The notes under the pieces are model-generated. The model searched no databases. It saw nothing but the letters and a program-made list of their open reading frames with translations, and was not told the origin of the DNA. The translations under genes were made by a program, and so were the position numbers. Of a stretch of DNA of 56,323 nt, positions 44,409 to 53,395 are shown in pieces; position 1 is the first letter of the stretch, and every line of letters begins with the position of its first letter. The stretch comes from Planctomycetota bacterium (lineage in GTDB: Bacteria; Planctomycetota; UBA1135; GCA-002686595). The stretch is from positions 1 to 56,323 of the forward strand of contig JASLMK010000091.1 in assembly GCA_030746555.1 (NCBI GenBank), written 5' to 3'.

Positions 44409-45772
44409 CCCCCTCGTCGCCGCGCGCGCCGCGTCCACAGCGCGTAGGCGATCCAGCCCGATCCGACCACGCCCAGTCCCGTGGCGCTCAGTCGGGCGTC
44501 GTTCTGCCAGAGGTTGCCGAGCACGACGACGCAGGCCGCCAGGAGGTAGATCATGGGGAAGAGCGGAAAGGCCGGGCTCGCGAAGGGCCGTTTCAGGTCG
44601 GAGCGGCGACGGAACAGGACCACGAGGCCGGCGGCCGCGAGGCCGTGGAAGATCCACTCGATGAAGACGACCGAGTCGACCAGGGTCTCGACGTCGCCCG
44701 TGAGGACGTACACCCCGGCCAGGACGGCCTGCAGGCAGAGGGCCTCGACGGGCGCGCCCGTGCGGTGGTGCAGCCGGGCGAAGCGCGCGAAGAACAGGCC
44801 CTCGCGGGCCATCGCGACGAAGACCCAGGGCGAGGCGAAGATCGTGACCGTCAGGACGCCGACCGCCGAGATCGCCATGCCCAGGCGCAGGGCGGTCTCC
44901 CCGGTGGGGCCGAGGGAGCGGCGGGCGACCTCGGCGGCGAACATGGGGTTCTCGGCCATGTGCTCGAGGCCGACGACGCGCATGTAGTCGAGGTTCAACA
45001 GGAGCGTGATCAGGGTCACCGCGCCGACGCCCAGGATGGTCGCCTTGGGGAGGACCCGCGGCGCGTCGGCCACCGTGCCCGCGGCGTAGCCGAGCATCTG
45101 CCAGCCTCCTAGGGAGAAGAGGATGGGCAGGAGGGCGGGGACGAACCCGTGCAGCAGGCTCACCGGCGGATCTTGCGCCGTGGACGGCGGGGGGAGCGCG
45201 GCGAGGGGCTCGGGAGAGAACAGCAGGCAGCCGGCGGCGATCAGGACCAGGCAGGCACCGACCTTGAGGGCCATGCAGGCGTTCTGGAAGGTGGCCGAGA
45301 GCTTGGCCCCGCCGAGGGCGACGGCGGTGATGGCGCAGAGCAGGGTGATGCTCCACGCGGAGCGCGCGCCGCTCCCGGCGGCTCCGACGGCGGGCGCGAC
45401 GCCCTCCAGCATGCCGAGGCAGAAGTCGGCCATGATCGCCAGGGCGGCGGTAGAGACGACGAAGAGCACGACCCAGGCGAAGAGAAAGGCGACCAGGGGG
45501 CCGTGGCACTCCCGCAAGTACACGAACCAGCCGCCCGAGCGCGGGAAGGTCGCGCCGAGCTCGGCGAAGGTGAAGGCGCCGCACAGGGCGATCAGGCCCC
45601 CGACCAGCCAGGCGGCGAGGAAGGCCGGCGGGTGGGGGAGCAGGCCGGCGACCTGGCCGGGATTGAAGAACACCCCAACGCCCAGGATGCCGCCCATGAC
45701 GAGCAGGGTCGCGTCCAGCAGGTGGAGCTTGCGCGGCGCGCGGCCGCCTTCCCTAGCGCCCTTCGTTCCCAT
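44402..45772 (-). CDS. APC-superfamily amino acid permease
   Basis: This 456-aa protein has about twelve membrane helices. The APC signatures are the first-helix motif GGILGVGVFFNPG (unwound substrate-binding segment), FTFAELGATFPRSGGWFVYLRE in helices 2-3, and ILFSLGGWQMLGYAAG in helix 6. It resembles LAT-type amino acid exchangers. The specific amino acid is unknown. The ATG at 45772 lies inside the end of the phosphatase/sulfatase-like gene (20-bp overlap), so the two are co-transcribed. Confidence 0.87.
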   Translation of the reverse strand: MGTKGAREGGRAPRKLHLLDATLLVMGGILGVGVFFNPGQVAGLLPHPPAFLAAWLVGGLIALCGAFTFAELGATFPRSGGWFVYLRECHGPLVAFLFAWVVLFVVSTAALAIMADFCLGMLEGVAPAVGAAGSGARSAWSITLLCAITAVALGGAKLSATFQNACMALKVGACLVLIAAGCLLFSPEPLAALPPPSTAQDPPVSLLHGFVPALLPILFSLGGWQMLGYAAGTVADAPRVLPKATILGVGAVTLITLLLNLDYMRVVGLEHMAENPMFAAEVARRSLGPTGETALRLGMAISAVGVLTVTIFASPWVFVAMAREGLFFARFARLHHRTGAPVEALCLQAVLAGVYVLTGDVETLVDSVVFIEWIFHGLAAAGLVVLFRRRSDLKRPFASPAFPLFPMIYLLAACVVVLGNLWQNDARLSATGLGVVGSGWIAYALWTRRARRRGGQ

Positions 45773-47099
45773 CGGTGTAGCCCAGGGACTCGAGACCCGC
45801 CGCCCACTCGCGCACCCGCGAGGGGCTCATGTCCTGCGTGTCGGGGACGGCCAGCAGGCGGCTGCGGTGCTGCATCTGTCCGAAGAAGCGCGCCAGCTGG
45901 CCGTGCAGCTCACTCACGAGATCGGGGCGCTCCTCGGCCAGGTCCCGCTGCTCGAGAGGGTCGGCGCGCCAGTCGAACAGGTGGTTGGCGCCCCCGGCCT
46001 GCGAGCCCCGGTCGAAGAGGTAGTGGTAGCGGTCCGTGCGCCAGGAGAGCAGGTCCGAGCCGTACAGCCGGCCTTGGCTGAAGACGGGGCGCGGTGTGGC
46101 CGAGTCGGGCGCCGCGCCGGCGATCAGGTCGGCCAGGGAGCGCCCCAGGAACGTGTCGGGTGCCTCGACGCCCTCCCACTCGAACAGGGTCGGCATGACG
46201 TCGACCAGGCTCACCGGGTGGGAGACGGGCCGCGGTGCCACCGGCGTCGACGGGCGGGGCCGGACGATCAGCGGGACGCGGATCAGCTCGTCGAAGAGCG
46301 TGTGGCCGTGCTCGAAGCCGCCGTGCTCGAAGAACTCCTCCCCGTGGTCCGCGCACAGCACCAGGGTCGTGTGGTCCCACAGTCCCCGCTCGGCCAGGCC
46401 GTCCACGAGGAGGCCCACGGCGCCGTCTACGGCGCGCACCTCGCCCTGGTAGCGGGCGCGGATCGCATCGATCCCGGCTGCGCCGAGCTCGAGACAGTCC
46501 CGCCGCGAGAGTCCCTCGCCCCCGTCGGGCGGATCGTAGTCGAGGTGGGGATCGAACAGATGGACGAACAGGAAGCGGCGCGCGGCGCGGCGCTCGTCGA
46601 GCAGAGCGAGGGCGTCGCGGACCGTCTCGTCGGCGCGCCGGATCTCACGGTTGAACGCGTGGCGGTGGTCGAAGCGCTCGAATCCGCGGCCGATCCCCAG
46701 GAGGGGTGAGAGGAAGGCGGCGTTCACCACGGCGGCCGTGTGGAAGCCGGCGTCGGCGAGGAGCTCGGCGGCGGTGGGGACGTCGGGGCTGATCGGCGTG
46801 AGGAGGGTCTTCTGGCCGCGGGCCTTGTGGACCACGGGCCAGGCGCCGGTCAGGAGCGAGGCCACCGAGGGCAGGGTCCAGCCGGAGGTGGCGATGGCCT
46901 GCTCGAAGAGCACGCCCTCCTGCGCGAGGGCGTCGATGCGAGGCGAGGCGTCCCGTGGGCCGCCGTAGCAGCCGAGGGCGTCGTGGCGCAGGGTGTCGAC
47001 CACGACGAGCACCACCAGCTCCTCGGGTCCCTCCGGTACGGCGCAACGAACGCCGCAGAGCGCGGCGAGGCAGGCCAGCCGTCGCAGGGCGACCCTCAC
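45753..47099 (-). CDS. Sulfatase-like alkaline-phosphatase-superfamily hydrolase/transferase with Thr nucleophile
   Basis: This 448-aa protein has the superfamily's metal-binding Asp35 in VLVVVDTLRHDALG, a nucleophile region TSGWTLPSVASLLTG, and the later metal ligands CADHGEEFFEHGG. In true sulfatases the nucleophile is a formylglycine made from C/S-x-P-x-R. Here the position is Thr75 (T-L-P-S-V) with no following Arg, so formylglycine chemistry is not expected. Thr nucleophiles are known in LtaS and phosphoethanolamine transferases of this superfamily, so a phosphoryl transfer or phosphodiesterase role is more likely. The N-terminus is signal- or lipobox-like. It lies 6 bp downstream of the nucleotide-sugar dehydrogenase, hinting at envelope glycan work. 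Confidence 0.8.
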   Translation of the reverse strand: MRVALRRLACLAALCGVRCAVPEGPEELVVLVVVDTLRHDALGCYGGPRDASPRIDALAQEGVLFEQAIATSGWTLPSVASLLTGAWPVVHKARGQKTLLTPISPDVPTAAELLADAGFHTAAVVNAAFLSPLLGIGRGFERFDHRHAFNREIRRADETVRDALALLDERRAARRFLFVHLFDPHLDYDPPDGGEGLSRRDCLELGAAGIDAIRARYQGEVRAVDGAVGLLVDGLAERGLWDHTTLVLCADHGEEFFEHGGFEHGHTLFDELIRVPLIVRPRPSTPVAPRPVSHPVSLVDVMPTLFEWEGVEAPDTFLGRSLADLIAGAAPDSATPRPVFSQGRLYGSDLLSWRTDRYHYLFDRGSQAGGANHLFDWRADPLEQRDLAEERPDLVSELHGQLARFFGQMQHRSRLLAVPDTQDMSPSRVREWAAGLESLGYTDGNEGR

Positions 47100-47105
47100 G
47101 CCTCC

Positions 47106-48428
47106 TCAGGCCTTCAGCACCCGCGCCCGCACCCCGTCCACCCCCGCCATCACGTTGCGCGTGTCAACGATCAGCGCAGCGGTTCGGCCCACCAGGCTCC
47201 AGTCGACGGCTTCGTGGTCGGTGACGACGACGATGCAGTCACTCGCCGCCAGGACCGACTCGGTGAGCTCGACCGAAGCGAGGTCGAACCGGTGGCGGCG
47301 CATGCGCGGAAAGGTCGGGATGTGGGGGTCGTGGTAGGACGCCGCCGCCCCGCGCTCCTCCAGGAGCTCGAGGATCTCGGCCGCGGGCGACTCGCGGCTG
47401 TCGTCGACGTTCGCCTTGTAGGCCAGGCCGATCACGAGCACCCGCGCATCCTTGAGCGGCTTGCCCGCGCCGTTGAGGGCCTCGGCCACGCGGTCGACGA
47501 CGTGGGCGGGCATGCGGCTGTTGATCTCACCGGCGAGCTCGATGAAGCGCGTCGGCTGGCCGCACTCCCGGGCGCGCCAGGCGAGGTAGAAGGGGTCGAT
47601 CGGGATGCAGTGGCCGCCCAGGCCGGGCCCTGGGAGGAACTTCATGAACCCGAAGGGCTTGGTGGCGGCGGCTTCGATCACCTCCCAGACGTCGATGTCC
47701 ATCGCCGAGAGGATCAGCTTCAGCTCGTTGACGAGCGCGATGTTCACCGAGCGGAAGACGTTCTCGAGGAGCTTCGCCGCCTCGGCCACCTCCGCGGAGG
47801 AGACCTCGACCACCTCCTCGAAGCCCGTACGGTACAGGCGCGCCGCGAGCTCGGTCGAGGCCGCGTCGATCCCGCCCACGAGCTTGGGGATGGCCCGGGT
47901 CACGTGGGACTTGCTGCCCGGATCCTCGCGCTCGGGCGAGAAGGCGACGAACAGCGCGCGGGGCGGATCGGGGCCTTCGTCGCGCAGCGTGGACAGGAAC
48001 ACACCGCGCGTCGTCCCGGGGAAGGTCGTCGACTCGAGCACGACGAGCTGCCCGTCCCGCCCCGACGCGGCGATGCGACGCGCCGAGTCGGCCACGAAGC
48101 TGAGGTCGGGCTCCTGGTGCGGGCCGAGGGGCGTCGGCACGCAGACCAGCACCGCCTCGACCTCTCCCAGGCGCGAGAAGTCGGCGGTCGCCTCGAAACG
48201 CTCGCTGGCGGCGAGGCGCTCGGTCATCTCCGAGCCGAGGTGCTTGAGGTAGCTCCGTCCGGCGGCGAGGTCCTCGATCTTCCTCTCGTCGATGTCGAAC
48301 CCGACGACCCGCAGGCCACCACCGTGGAGGGCGTCGGCCAGGGGGAGGCCGACGTAGCCGAGGCCGATGATGCCGACCGTCGCCTCGCGGGAGTCGATGC
48401 GGTCGAGGAGCGAATCGTGGTGGTTCAT
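47106..48428 (-). CDS. wbpA: Nucleotide-sugar (UDP-GlcNAc type) 6-dehydrogenase
   Basis: This 440-aa enzyme of the UDP-glucose/GDP-mannose dehydrogenase family oxidises a sugar nucleotide at C6 to the uronic acid using NAD. It has the N-terminal Rossmann motif VGIIGLGYVGLPLADAL, CVPTPLGPHQEPDL, VVLESTTFPGTTRGVF, and the substrate-binding PGPGLGGHCIPIDPFYLAW with the catalytic Cys. The C-terminal VLVIGLAYKANVDDSRESP domain follows. These features are closest to WbpA/WecC-type UDP-N-acetyl-hexosamine dehydrogenases of surface polysaccharide pathways. ATG 48428 begins exactly at the family start. It is divergent from the SGNH hydrolase gene. Confidence 0.88.
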   Translation of the reverse strand: MNHHDSLLDRIDSREATVGIIGLGYVGLPLADALHGGGLRVVGFDIDERKIEDLAAGRSYLKHLGSEMTERLAASERFEATADFSRLGEVEAVLVCVPTPLGPHQEPDLSFVADSARRIAASGRDGQLVVLESTTFPGTTRGVFLSTLRDEGPDPPRALFVAFSPEREDPGSKSHVTRAIPKLVGGIDAASTELAARLYRTGFEEVVEVSSAEVAEAAKLLENVFRSVNIALVNELKLILSAMDIDVWEVIEAAATKPFGFMKFLPGPGLGGHCIPIDPFYLAWRARECGQPTRFIELAGEINSRMPAHVVDRVAEALNGAGKPLKDARVLVIGLAYKANVDDSRESPAAEILELLEERGAAASYHDPHIPTFPRMRRHRFDLASVELTESVLAASDCIVVVTDHEAVDWSLVGRTAALIVDTRNVMAGVDGVRARVLKA

Positions 48429-48514
48429 GTCGGAGGGAGTGTGGCGGGCGGGCAGCCGGTACCGTAGCAGGCGCTCGCACGGAACGGGACAGGTGCGAGG
48501 ATTGTGCGGAACCG

Positions 48515-48520
48515 TACACT
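48515..48520 (+). promoter_or_regulatory. -10 element for the SGNH hydrolase gene (possibly leaderless)
   Basis: TACACT at 48515-48520 lies 10 nt before the ATG at 48531, with no Shine-Dalgarno sequence between. The start site would fall 0-4 nt before the codon. The -35 region is poor. Confidence 0.4.
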
Positions 48521-48530
48521 CTCCCGGCTC

Positions 48531-49700
48531 ATGTCCATCTCCCGTCTGGTGATCTCCTTCGCCGCCAGCCTGGTCCTCGCGGAGGTCGCCCTGCGCCTCG
48601 CCGCGGAAGAGGACCTCGACGGCAACGTGACCCTCGCGGGCCGGCGCCTGCTCCCCTACCGCTTCCCCGGCCAGCGACTGGCGGCAGTGCTCGAGGAGTG
48701 GGGCGAGGAGGGCGTCCTCGCCCACTCGCCCGACCTCGGCTGGCGCCCGCGTCCCGGCGCCGTCTCGGTGGACGGCTTGTACGCCTACGACGCCCTCGGT
48801 GTGCGCGTCGCCGACCCGGCCGTGCCGACCACCCTGCGGCCGAGCGAGGGAGTGCGCCGCCTCGTGCTCGTGGGGGACTCCTACTCCCATGGCGACGACG
48901 TCCCCTTCGCCGAGAGCCTCGGGGCGCACCTCGAGGCCGTCCTGGCCGCCGACCGTGCTCCCTGCGAGGTCGTCAACCTGGCGGTGGGCGGGTACGGCAT
49001 CGACCAGGCGTACCTGCGGCTCGTGGCGGAGGGCCTGGACCTCGCGCCGAAGGTGGTCCTGTTAGGGCTCCAGGTGGAGAACGTCCAGCGCAATCACAAC
49101 ATCCTGCGCGGCTACTACTTCTGGAGGACGGGCATTCCCTACAGCAAGCCGCGTTTCCTGCTGGGGCCGGAGGGCCTGCACCCGGTCAACTCGCCCGTCG
49201 TCCCCATGGCCGAGCTGCCCGGCGTGCTGCTGGCGGGCGGCACGACCGAGCTGCTGGCCCACGAGGAGTTCTACGACCCGGGCCAGTACGAGCTGTCGGC
49301 CGCCCGCAGGAGCTACCTGTACCGCGCCGGTGAGACCCTGCTCGGCGACAGGCAACCACAGGCGCGGGAGATCGGGCCCGAGGGGGAAGAAGGCGCCCTG
49401 GTCCTCGCGCTCCTGGACGCCGCCCGGCGGGCGACGGATCAGGCGGGCGCGCGCTTTGTCGTCGTGCTGCTCCCCGACCGAGAGGAGCTCGCACGGCTCC
49501 GCTCCGGCCGGCGCAGGGCCCACGCGGCCCTCTTGGACGCGGTCGCCGGGCGGTTCGAGACCGTCGATGTTGCGAACGCGCTCCTGGGTGCCTGGGAGCG
49601 AGTCGGGCCGGGAGCCCTCTTCACCCCGGGCAGGGGCCACTACTCGAGCGAGGCCAACGAGGTCGTGGCCCGCGTCGTCGCCGGTGGTCTCGACACCTGA
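48531..49700 (+). CDS. SGNH/GDSL-type hydrolase, membrane-anchored or secreted
   Basis: This 389-aa protein has an N-terminal hydrophobic segment (RLVISFAASLVLAEVALRL) that may be a signal anchor. The SGNH core includes block I LVGDSYSHGDDVPFAESL, the Gly-containing block VVNLAVGGYGIDQAYLRL, and a C-terminal catalytic His in FTPGRGHYSSEANEVV. The family removes or transfers acyl groups on carbohydrates and lipids at the cell surface. Similar proteins occur beside polysaccharide genes. ATG 48531 is chosen over an upstream in-frame codon at 48504 that would add nine residues. It is followed 12 bp later by the amidohydrolase. Confidence 0.75.
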   Translation: MSISRLVISFAASLVLAEVALRLAAEEDLDGNVTLAGRRLLPYRFPGQRLAAVLEEWGEEGVLAHSPDLGWRPRPGAVSVDGLYAYDALGVRVADPAVPTTLRPSEGVRRLVLVGDSYSHGDDVPFAESLGAHLEAVLAADRAPCEVVNLAVGGYGIDQAYLRLVAEGLDLAPKVVLLGLQVENVQRNHNILRGYYFWRTGIPYSKPRFLLGPEGLHPVNSPVVPMAELPGVLLAGGTTELLAHEEFYDPGQYELSAARRSYLYRAGETLLGDRQPQAREIGPEGEEGALVLALLDAARRATDQAGARFVVVLLPDREELARLRSGRRRAHAALLDAVAGRFETVDVANALLGAWERVGPGALFTPGRGHYSSEANEVVARVVAGGLDT

Positions 49701-49712
49701 GCGAGCCCTGCC

Positions 49713-51035
49713 GTGCGCCCCCCCGACGACTTCGAACAGGCCGACGCCCCCGCGGAGCGAGAACGGCGAGGAGAGGGCGGACGAAACGCCCCGGCTCGCT
49801 GGCTGCGGCGCTTGCTCGTCGTCGGGCTGCTCCTGGGGGTCTCCGTGCGCCTGTCATTCTCGCCCCTGCTCTCCGTGTTCGGCGGAGCCTGGGACCACGA
49901 GCCTCACGAGCTTCCCTCGGTCCTCTCACCGGCGGCTCGCGCCCTGCTCGACGACGCCTTCGAGGGCGTCGATCCCGCGCGCCTCGTGGACGTCCACGCG
50001 CACCTGGCCGGCATCGGAACCGACGGAAGCGGCTGTGAGGTCAATCCGCGCATGCGTTCCTGGCTGCATCCCGTCGAACGCACACGCTTTGAGTTCTACC
50101 TCTCCTCTGCGGGTGTGACCGACCTGGCCCGCGCCGACCGGCAGGTCGCGGAGCGGCTGACCGCCCTCGCGGCCCACGCGACGCCTCCGATCCGGGTCTG
50201 CTTGTTGGCCTTCGACCGCCACTACGATCCCGACGGCACCGTGGACCCCGAGGCGACCGAGTTCCACGTCCCCAACGAGTGGGTCTGGGAGGTCGCCGGG
50301 GCGCGGCCGGATCTGTTCGTGCCGGCGATCTCGGTGCACCCCTACCGCACCGACGCGCTGACCGAGCTCGATCGCTGGGGCGAGCGCGGCGTGCGCCTGG
50401 TCAAGTGGCTGCCCAACGCCATGGGCATCGATCCCTCGAGCGAGCGCTGCGACGCCTACTACGAGCGCCTGCGCCGCTGGGACATGACCCTGCTCAGCCA
50501 CACCGGGGTGGAGATGGCCGTCGAATCGACCGACGACCAGCGCCTGGGGAACCCCCTCCTGTTGCGCCGCGCCCTCGACGCCGGCGTGCGCGTGATCGCC
50601 GCCCACTGCGCGACGCTCGGGACCGACGTGGACCTCGATCACCCCGAGCGCCCGCGTGCGTCGAGCTTCGACCTCTTCCTGCGCATGATGGACGAGGAGC
50701 GCTACGAAGGTCTCTTGTTCGGCGAGCTCTCCGCGACGATCCTCGTGAACCGCCCGGCCGACCGCCTGCGGACCCTGATCGAGCGGGACGACCTCCACGC
50801 GCGCCTGATGTTCGGTAGCGACTATCCGATGCCCGCGATGAACGTGCTCGTGCACACCGGCTCGTTCGTGCGTCGCGGCATGCTGTCCGCCGCCGAGGCC
50901 GATGCCCTCGGCGAGCTCTACGAGGTCAACCCGCTCCTGTTCGATTTCGCCCTCAAGCGCACCCTGCACCTGCCTGGCAGCGAGCGGCGATTCCGACCGG
51001 AGGCCTTCGAGGCGCCGGAGCTCCTGGGGCTGTAG
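49713..51035 (+). CDS. Amidohydrolase family 2 metal-dependent hydrolase with N-terminal membrane anchor
   Basis: This 440-aa TIM-barrel enzyme starts at GTG 49713. A charged N-terminus and one membrane helix (about residues 30-50) precede the catalytic domain, an uncommon location for this family. Metal ligands are visible at LVDVHAHLAG (HxH), LLSHTGVEM, VIAAHCATLG and the terminal Asp in MFGSDYPMPA. The family includes decarboxylases and hydrolases of the ACMS decarboxylase type; the substrate is unknown. It lies 12 bp after the SGNH hydrolase and ends 36 bp before the microcompartment promoter, so it is probably not part of that operon. Confidence 0.78.
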   Translation: MRPPDDFEQADAPAERERRGEGGRNAPARWLRRLLVVGLLLGVSVRLSFSPLLSVFGGAWDHEPHELPSVLSPAARALLDDAFEGVDPARLVDVHAHLAGIGTDGSGCEVNPRMRSWLHPVERTRFEFYLSSAGVTDLARADRQVAERLTALAAHATPPIRVCLLAFDRHYDPDGTVDPEATEFHVPNEWVWEVAGARPDLFVPAISVHPYRTDALTELDRWGERGVRLVKWLPNAMGIDPSSERCDAYYERLRRWDMTLLSHTGVEMAVESTDDQRLGNPLLLRRALDAGVRVIAAHCATLGTDVDLDHPERPRASSFDLFLRMMDEERYEGLLFGELSATILVNRPADRLRTLIERDDLHARLMFGSDYPMPAMNVLVHTGSFVRRGMLSAAEADALGELYEVNPLLFDFALKRTLHLPGSERRFRPEAFEAPELLGL

Positions 51036-51070
51036 CGGCCCACCGATGAGCGCGGATTCCCTCCTCGCCG

Positions 51071-51099
51071 TGGACAGGGGGCGGCCGCCTGCCTACACT
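51071..51099 (+). promoter_or_regulatory. Promoter of the microcompartment operon
   Basis: TGGACA (51071-51076), an exact 17-nt spacer and TACACT (51094-51099) form a strong sigma70-like match. Transcription would begin near 51106, giving an 86-nt leader before the first shell gene at 51192. No operator repeat or regulator gene is seen nearby. Confidence 0.65.
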
Positions 51100-51191
51100 C
51101 CCGCGCCGGGGTGGACCGCGTCGTCCGTCCCGTAGATCGGGCCCCGTCGCGGGTCCGCCACCGCGTAGTTTCCGAGCAAGTAGGGGATCGG

Positions 51192-51503
51192 ATGAAGCCT
51201 GTCGCTCTCGGGATGGTCGAGACCAAGGGTCTCGTGGGTTCGATCGAGGCCGGCGACGCCATGGTCAAGGCGGCCATGGTCGACCTGTTCGGCAAGGAGA
51301 AGGTCACCGCCGGCTTCGTCACCATGTTCGTCACCGGTGAGGTCGGCGCCGTGAAGGCCGCCACCGACGCGGGGGCCTCGGCGGCGCGGCGCGTGGGCGA
51401 GCTGGTCCGCGTGCACGTGATCCCGCGGCCCCACGACCACCTGTGGCGGGTGCTGCCGCCGCTGAGGCCGGTCGAGACCGACGGGAAGGCGACCAAGGAG
51501 TAG
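51192..51503 (+). CDS. BMC-H microcompartment shell protein
   Basis: This 103-aa protein is a single-domain hexamer-forming shell protein (PF00936) that tiles the facets of a bacterial microcompartment. The family sequence is clear: [24 protein letters not shown] near the N-terminus, [15 protein letters not shown] in the middle, and [19 protein letters not shown] at the end. ATG 51192 follows AGGGGA with proper spacing; longer in-frame starts upstream would run through the promoter region. It is the first gene of the operon, 11 bp before the aldehyde dehydrogenase start. Confidence 0.95.
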   Translation: MKPVALGMVETKGLVGSIEAGDAMVKAAMVDLFGKEKVTAGFVTMFVTGEVGAVKAATDAGASAARRVGELVRVHVIPRPHDHLWRVLPPLRPVETDGKATKE

Positions 51504-51514
51504 GGCGAGCCGCC

Positions 51515-53350
51515 GTGAGCGAGCTGGACCCCGACCTGCGCGCCCTGCAGGAGGTGCGCGACTGCATGAGGCGGGCGAAGGCCGCCCTCGCGGAGATCAG
51601 GGAGTACGGCCAGGGAGAGATCGACCGCGTCTGCGAGACGATGACCCGCGCCGCTGCGGCCGCGGCCGCGGACCTCGCGCGCCTGACGGTCGAGGAGACC
51701 GGGATCGGCCGGGTCCACTACAAGATCCAGAAGAACCTGTTCGGCTCCGAGGGCACCTGGGAGTCGATCAAGGACGAGCGCACCGTGGGCGTCGTTCGGC
51801 GCGACGACCGCCGGGGCGTGATCGAGATCGCGACCCCCGCCGGGATCGTCGCCGGGATCGTGCCGACCACCAACCCGGTGTGCACGGCCACGTTCAAGGC
51901 GCTGATCGCCGCCAAGGGACGCAACACGATCGTGATCAGCCCGCACCCGCGCGCGCGGCGCTGCATCCGCGAGGCGGTCGAGGTGCTGCGCCGGGCCGCG
52001 GAGCGCGCCGGCGCTCCCGCCGACATCGTGCAGTGCCTGTCGAACCCGACCCTCTCGTCGACCGCCGCCCTGATGGAGCACCGCGACACGGCGGTCATCC
52101 TGGCCACCGGCGGCGAGGGCCTGGTGAAGGCCGCGTACAGCTCCGGCCGTCCCGCCTACGGCGTCGGCCCGGGCAACGTTCCGGTCTACATCGACCGCTC
52201 CGCGGACCTCGCCCACGCCGCCCGGTCCATCGTCGCCAGCCAGAGCTTCGACAACGCGACCCTCTGCAGCTCCGAGCAGGCGCTCGTGCTCGATCGACCC
52301 ATCGCCGCCAAGATGCTGGCGGAACTGGTCGAGCGCGGCGCGCACCTGTGCGAGCCCGCCGAAGTGGACCTGCTCGCCGCCTACTGCAACCGGGGCGGCA
52401 TGATGAACGCGGACCTCGTCGGAAAGGACCCCTGGAAGGTCGCCAGCGCCGCGGGGTTCGAGGTCCCGCGCGCGACGACCGTGCTGCTCGCCCCCCAGGG
52501 CGGCGTCGGCCGCGACTGGCCGCTGTCGATCGAGATCCTCTGTCCCCTGCTCTCGGTCCACGAGGCCGACGGCTGGGAGGAGGGGTGCGAGGTCTGCACG
52601 GCGATCCTGAAGTTCGGCGGCCTCGGCCACACCCTGGGCATCCACGCCCACGACGAGGCTGTGCTCGACGCGTTCTTCCTGCAGAAGCCCGCCAGCCGCA
52701 TCCTGGCCAACGGCCCGACCTCGATGGGGGCGGTGGGCTACAGTACCGGTCTGGTGCCGTCGATGAGCCTGGGCTGCGGGCCGCAGGCGGGCAACATCAG
52801 CTCGGACAACATCAGCGCGGTGCACTTGATCAACATCAAGCGCGTCGCCTACCCGCTGCGTGGCTGGGCGGAGACCGAGCGGTCGGACCACGCGCGCGCC
52901 GCCGCCCTCGGTGGCGAACAGGCGCCGCGCGGGTCGGGCCAGCCCGGCGATCCGGGCCTGACCGCGATGGCCTCCGCTCGCGCGAGCCGGCCGGTGAGCG
53001 CGGCCACGCCGCCGCGGCGGGGCTCGGACGCCGGACACGCGGGCGCGGGCTCTCCGCGCTCCAAGGTCAGCGCCGCGCCGAAGGCCGCGGCCGCACCGCC
53101 CACCTTCACCCGGCCCGCGGCGCCGGCGGTCGCCGCCGCGGTCGGGGCGAGCCGTCCCGGCGGCGCGCCGGTGACGGCTCCGCCTCGCCCCGCGCCTGCG
53201 GCTGTGGCGGGAGGGCCGGGACCGGTGGGCTCCTCCCTCTCGACCGGCGAGATCGAGGCGATCCTCTCCCACGCCGGCTCCGCCTGCCCGATGGGGCCCT
53301 GCAAGGGCTGCCCACACCACGAGATCCCGACCGGGTCGTGTTCCGCTTGA
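51515..53350 (+). CDS. CoA-acylating aldehyde dehydrogenase with C-terminal encapsulation tail
   Basis: This PduP/EutE-type enzyme oxidises an aldehyde to acyl-CoA with NAD inside the microcompartment. The GTG at 51515 (AGGAG upstream) gives 611 aa; the catalytic domain is residues 1 to about 451. It contains the CoA/NAD signature IVPTTNPVCTATFKALIAAK, ISPHPRARRC and catalytic Cys251 in FDNATLCSSEQ. A 160-residue extension follows: an Ala/Pro/Gly-rich linker (about 452-572) and a short amphipathic segment STGEIEAILSHAG typical of encapsulation peptides. The final stretch has Cys591, 596, 599 and 609 (CPMGPCKGCPHH and GSC). Encapsulation peptides on such dehydrogenases are known; the cysteine cluster is unusual and could bind a metal or Fe-S. 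The aldehyde substrate is unknown. Confidence 0.92.
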   Translation: MSELDPDLRALQEVRDCMRRAKAALAEIREYGQGEIDRVCETMTRAAAAAAADLARLTVEETGIGRVHYKIQKNLFGSEGTWESIKDERTVGVVRRDDRRGVIEIATPAGIVAGIVPTTNPVCTATFKALIAAKGRNTIVISPHPRARRCIREAVEVLRRAAERAGAPADIVQCLSNPTLSSTAALMEHRDTAVILATGGEGLVKAAYSSGRPAYGVGPGNVPVYIDRSADLAHAARSIVASQSFDNATLCSSEQALVLDRPIAAKMLAELVERGAHLCEPAEVDLLAAYCNRGGMMNADLVGKDPWKVASAAGFEVPRATTVLLAPQGGVGRDWPLSIEILCPLLSVHEADGWEEGCEVCTAILKFGGLGHTLGIHAHDEAVLDAFFLQKPASRILANGPTSMGAVGYSTGLVPSMSLGCGPQAGNISSDNISAVHLINIKRVAYPLRGWAETERSDHARAAALGGEQAPRGSGQPGDPGLTAMASARASRPVSAATPPRRGSDAGHAGAGSPRSKVSAAPKAAAAPPTFTRPAAPAVAAAVGASRPGGAPVTAPPRPAPAAVAGGPGPVGSSLSTGEIEAILSHAGSACPMGPCKGCPHHEIPTGSCSA

Positions 53351-53395
53351 CCCGACACCCCCTAACCAGTTCCCTGGAAGAGAAGTGAGACGCAG

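Noticed and set aside
45753..47099. Calling this gene a formylglycine sulfatase
   Set aside because: The required C/S-x-P-x-R motif is absent; Thr75 occupies the nucleophile position.
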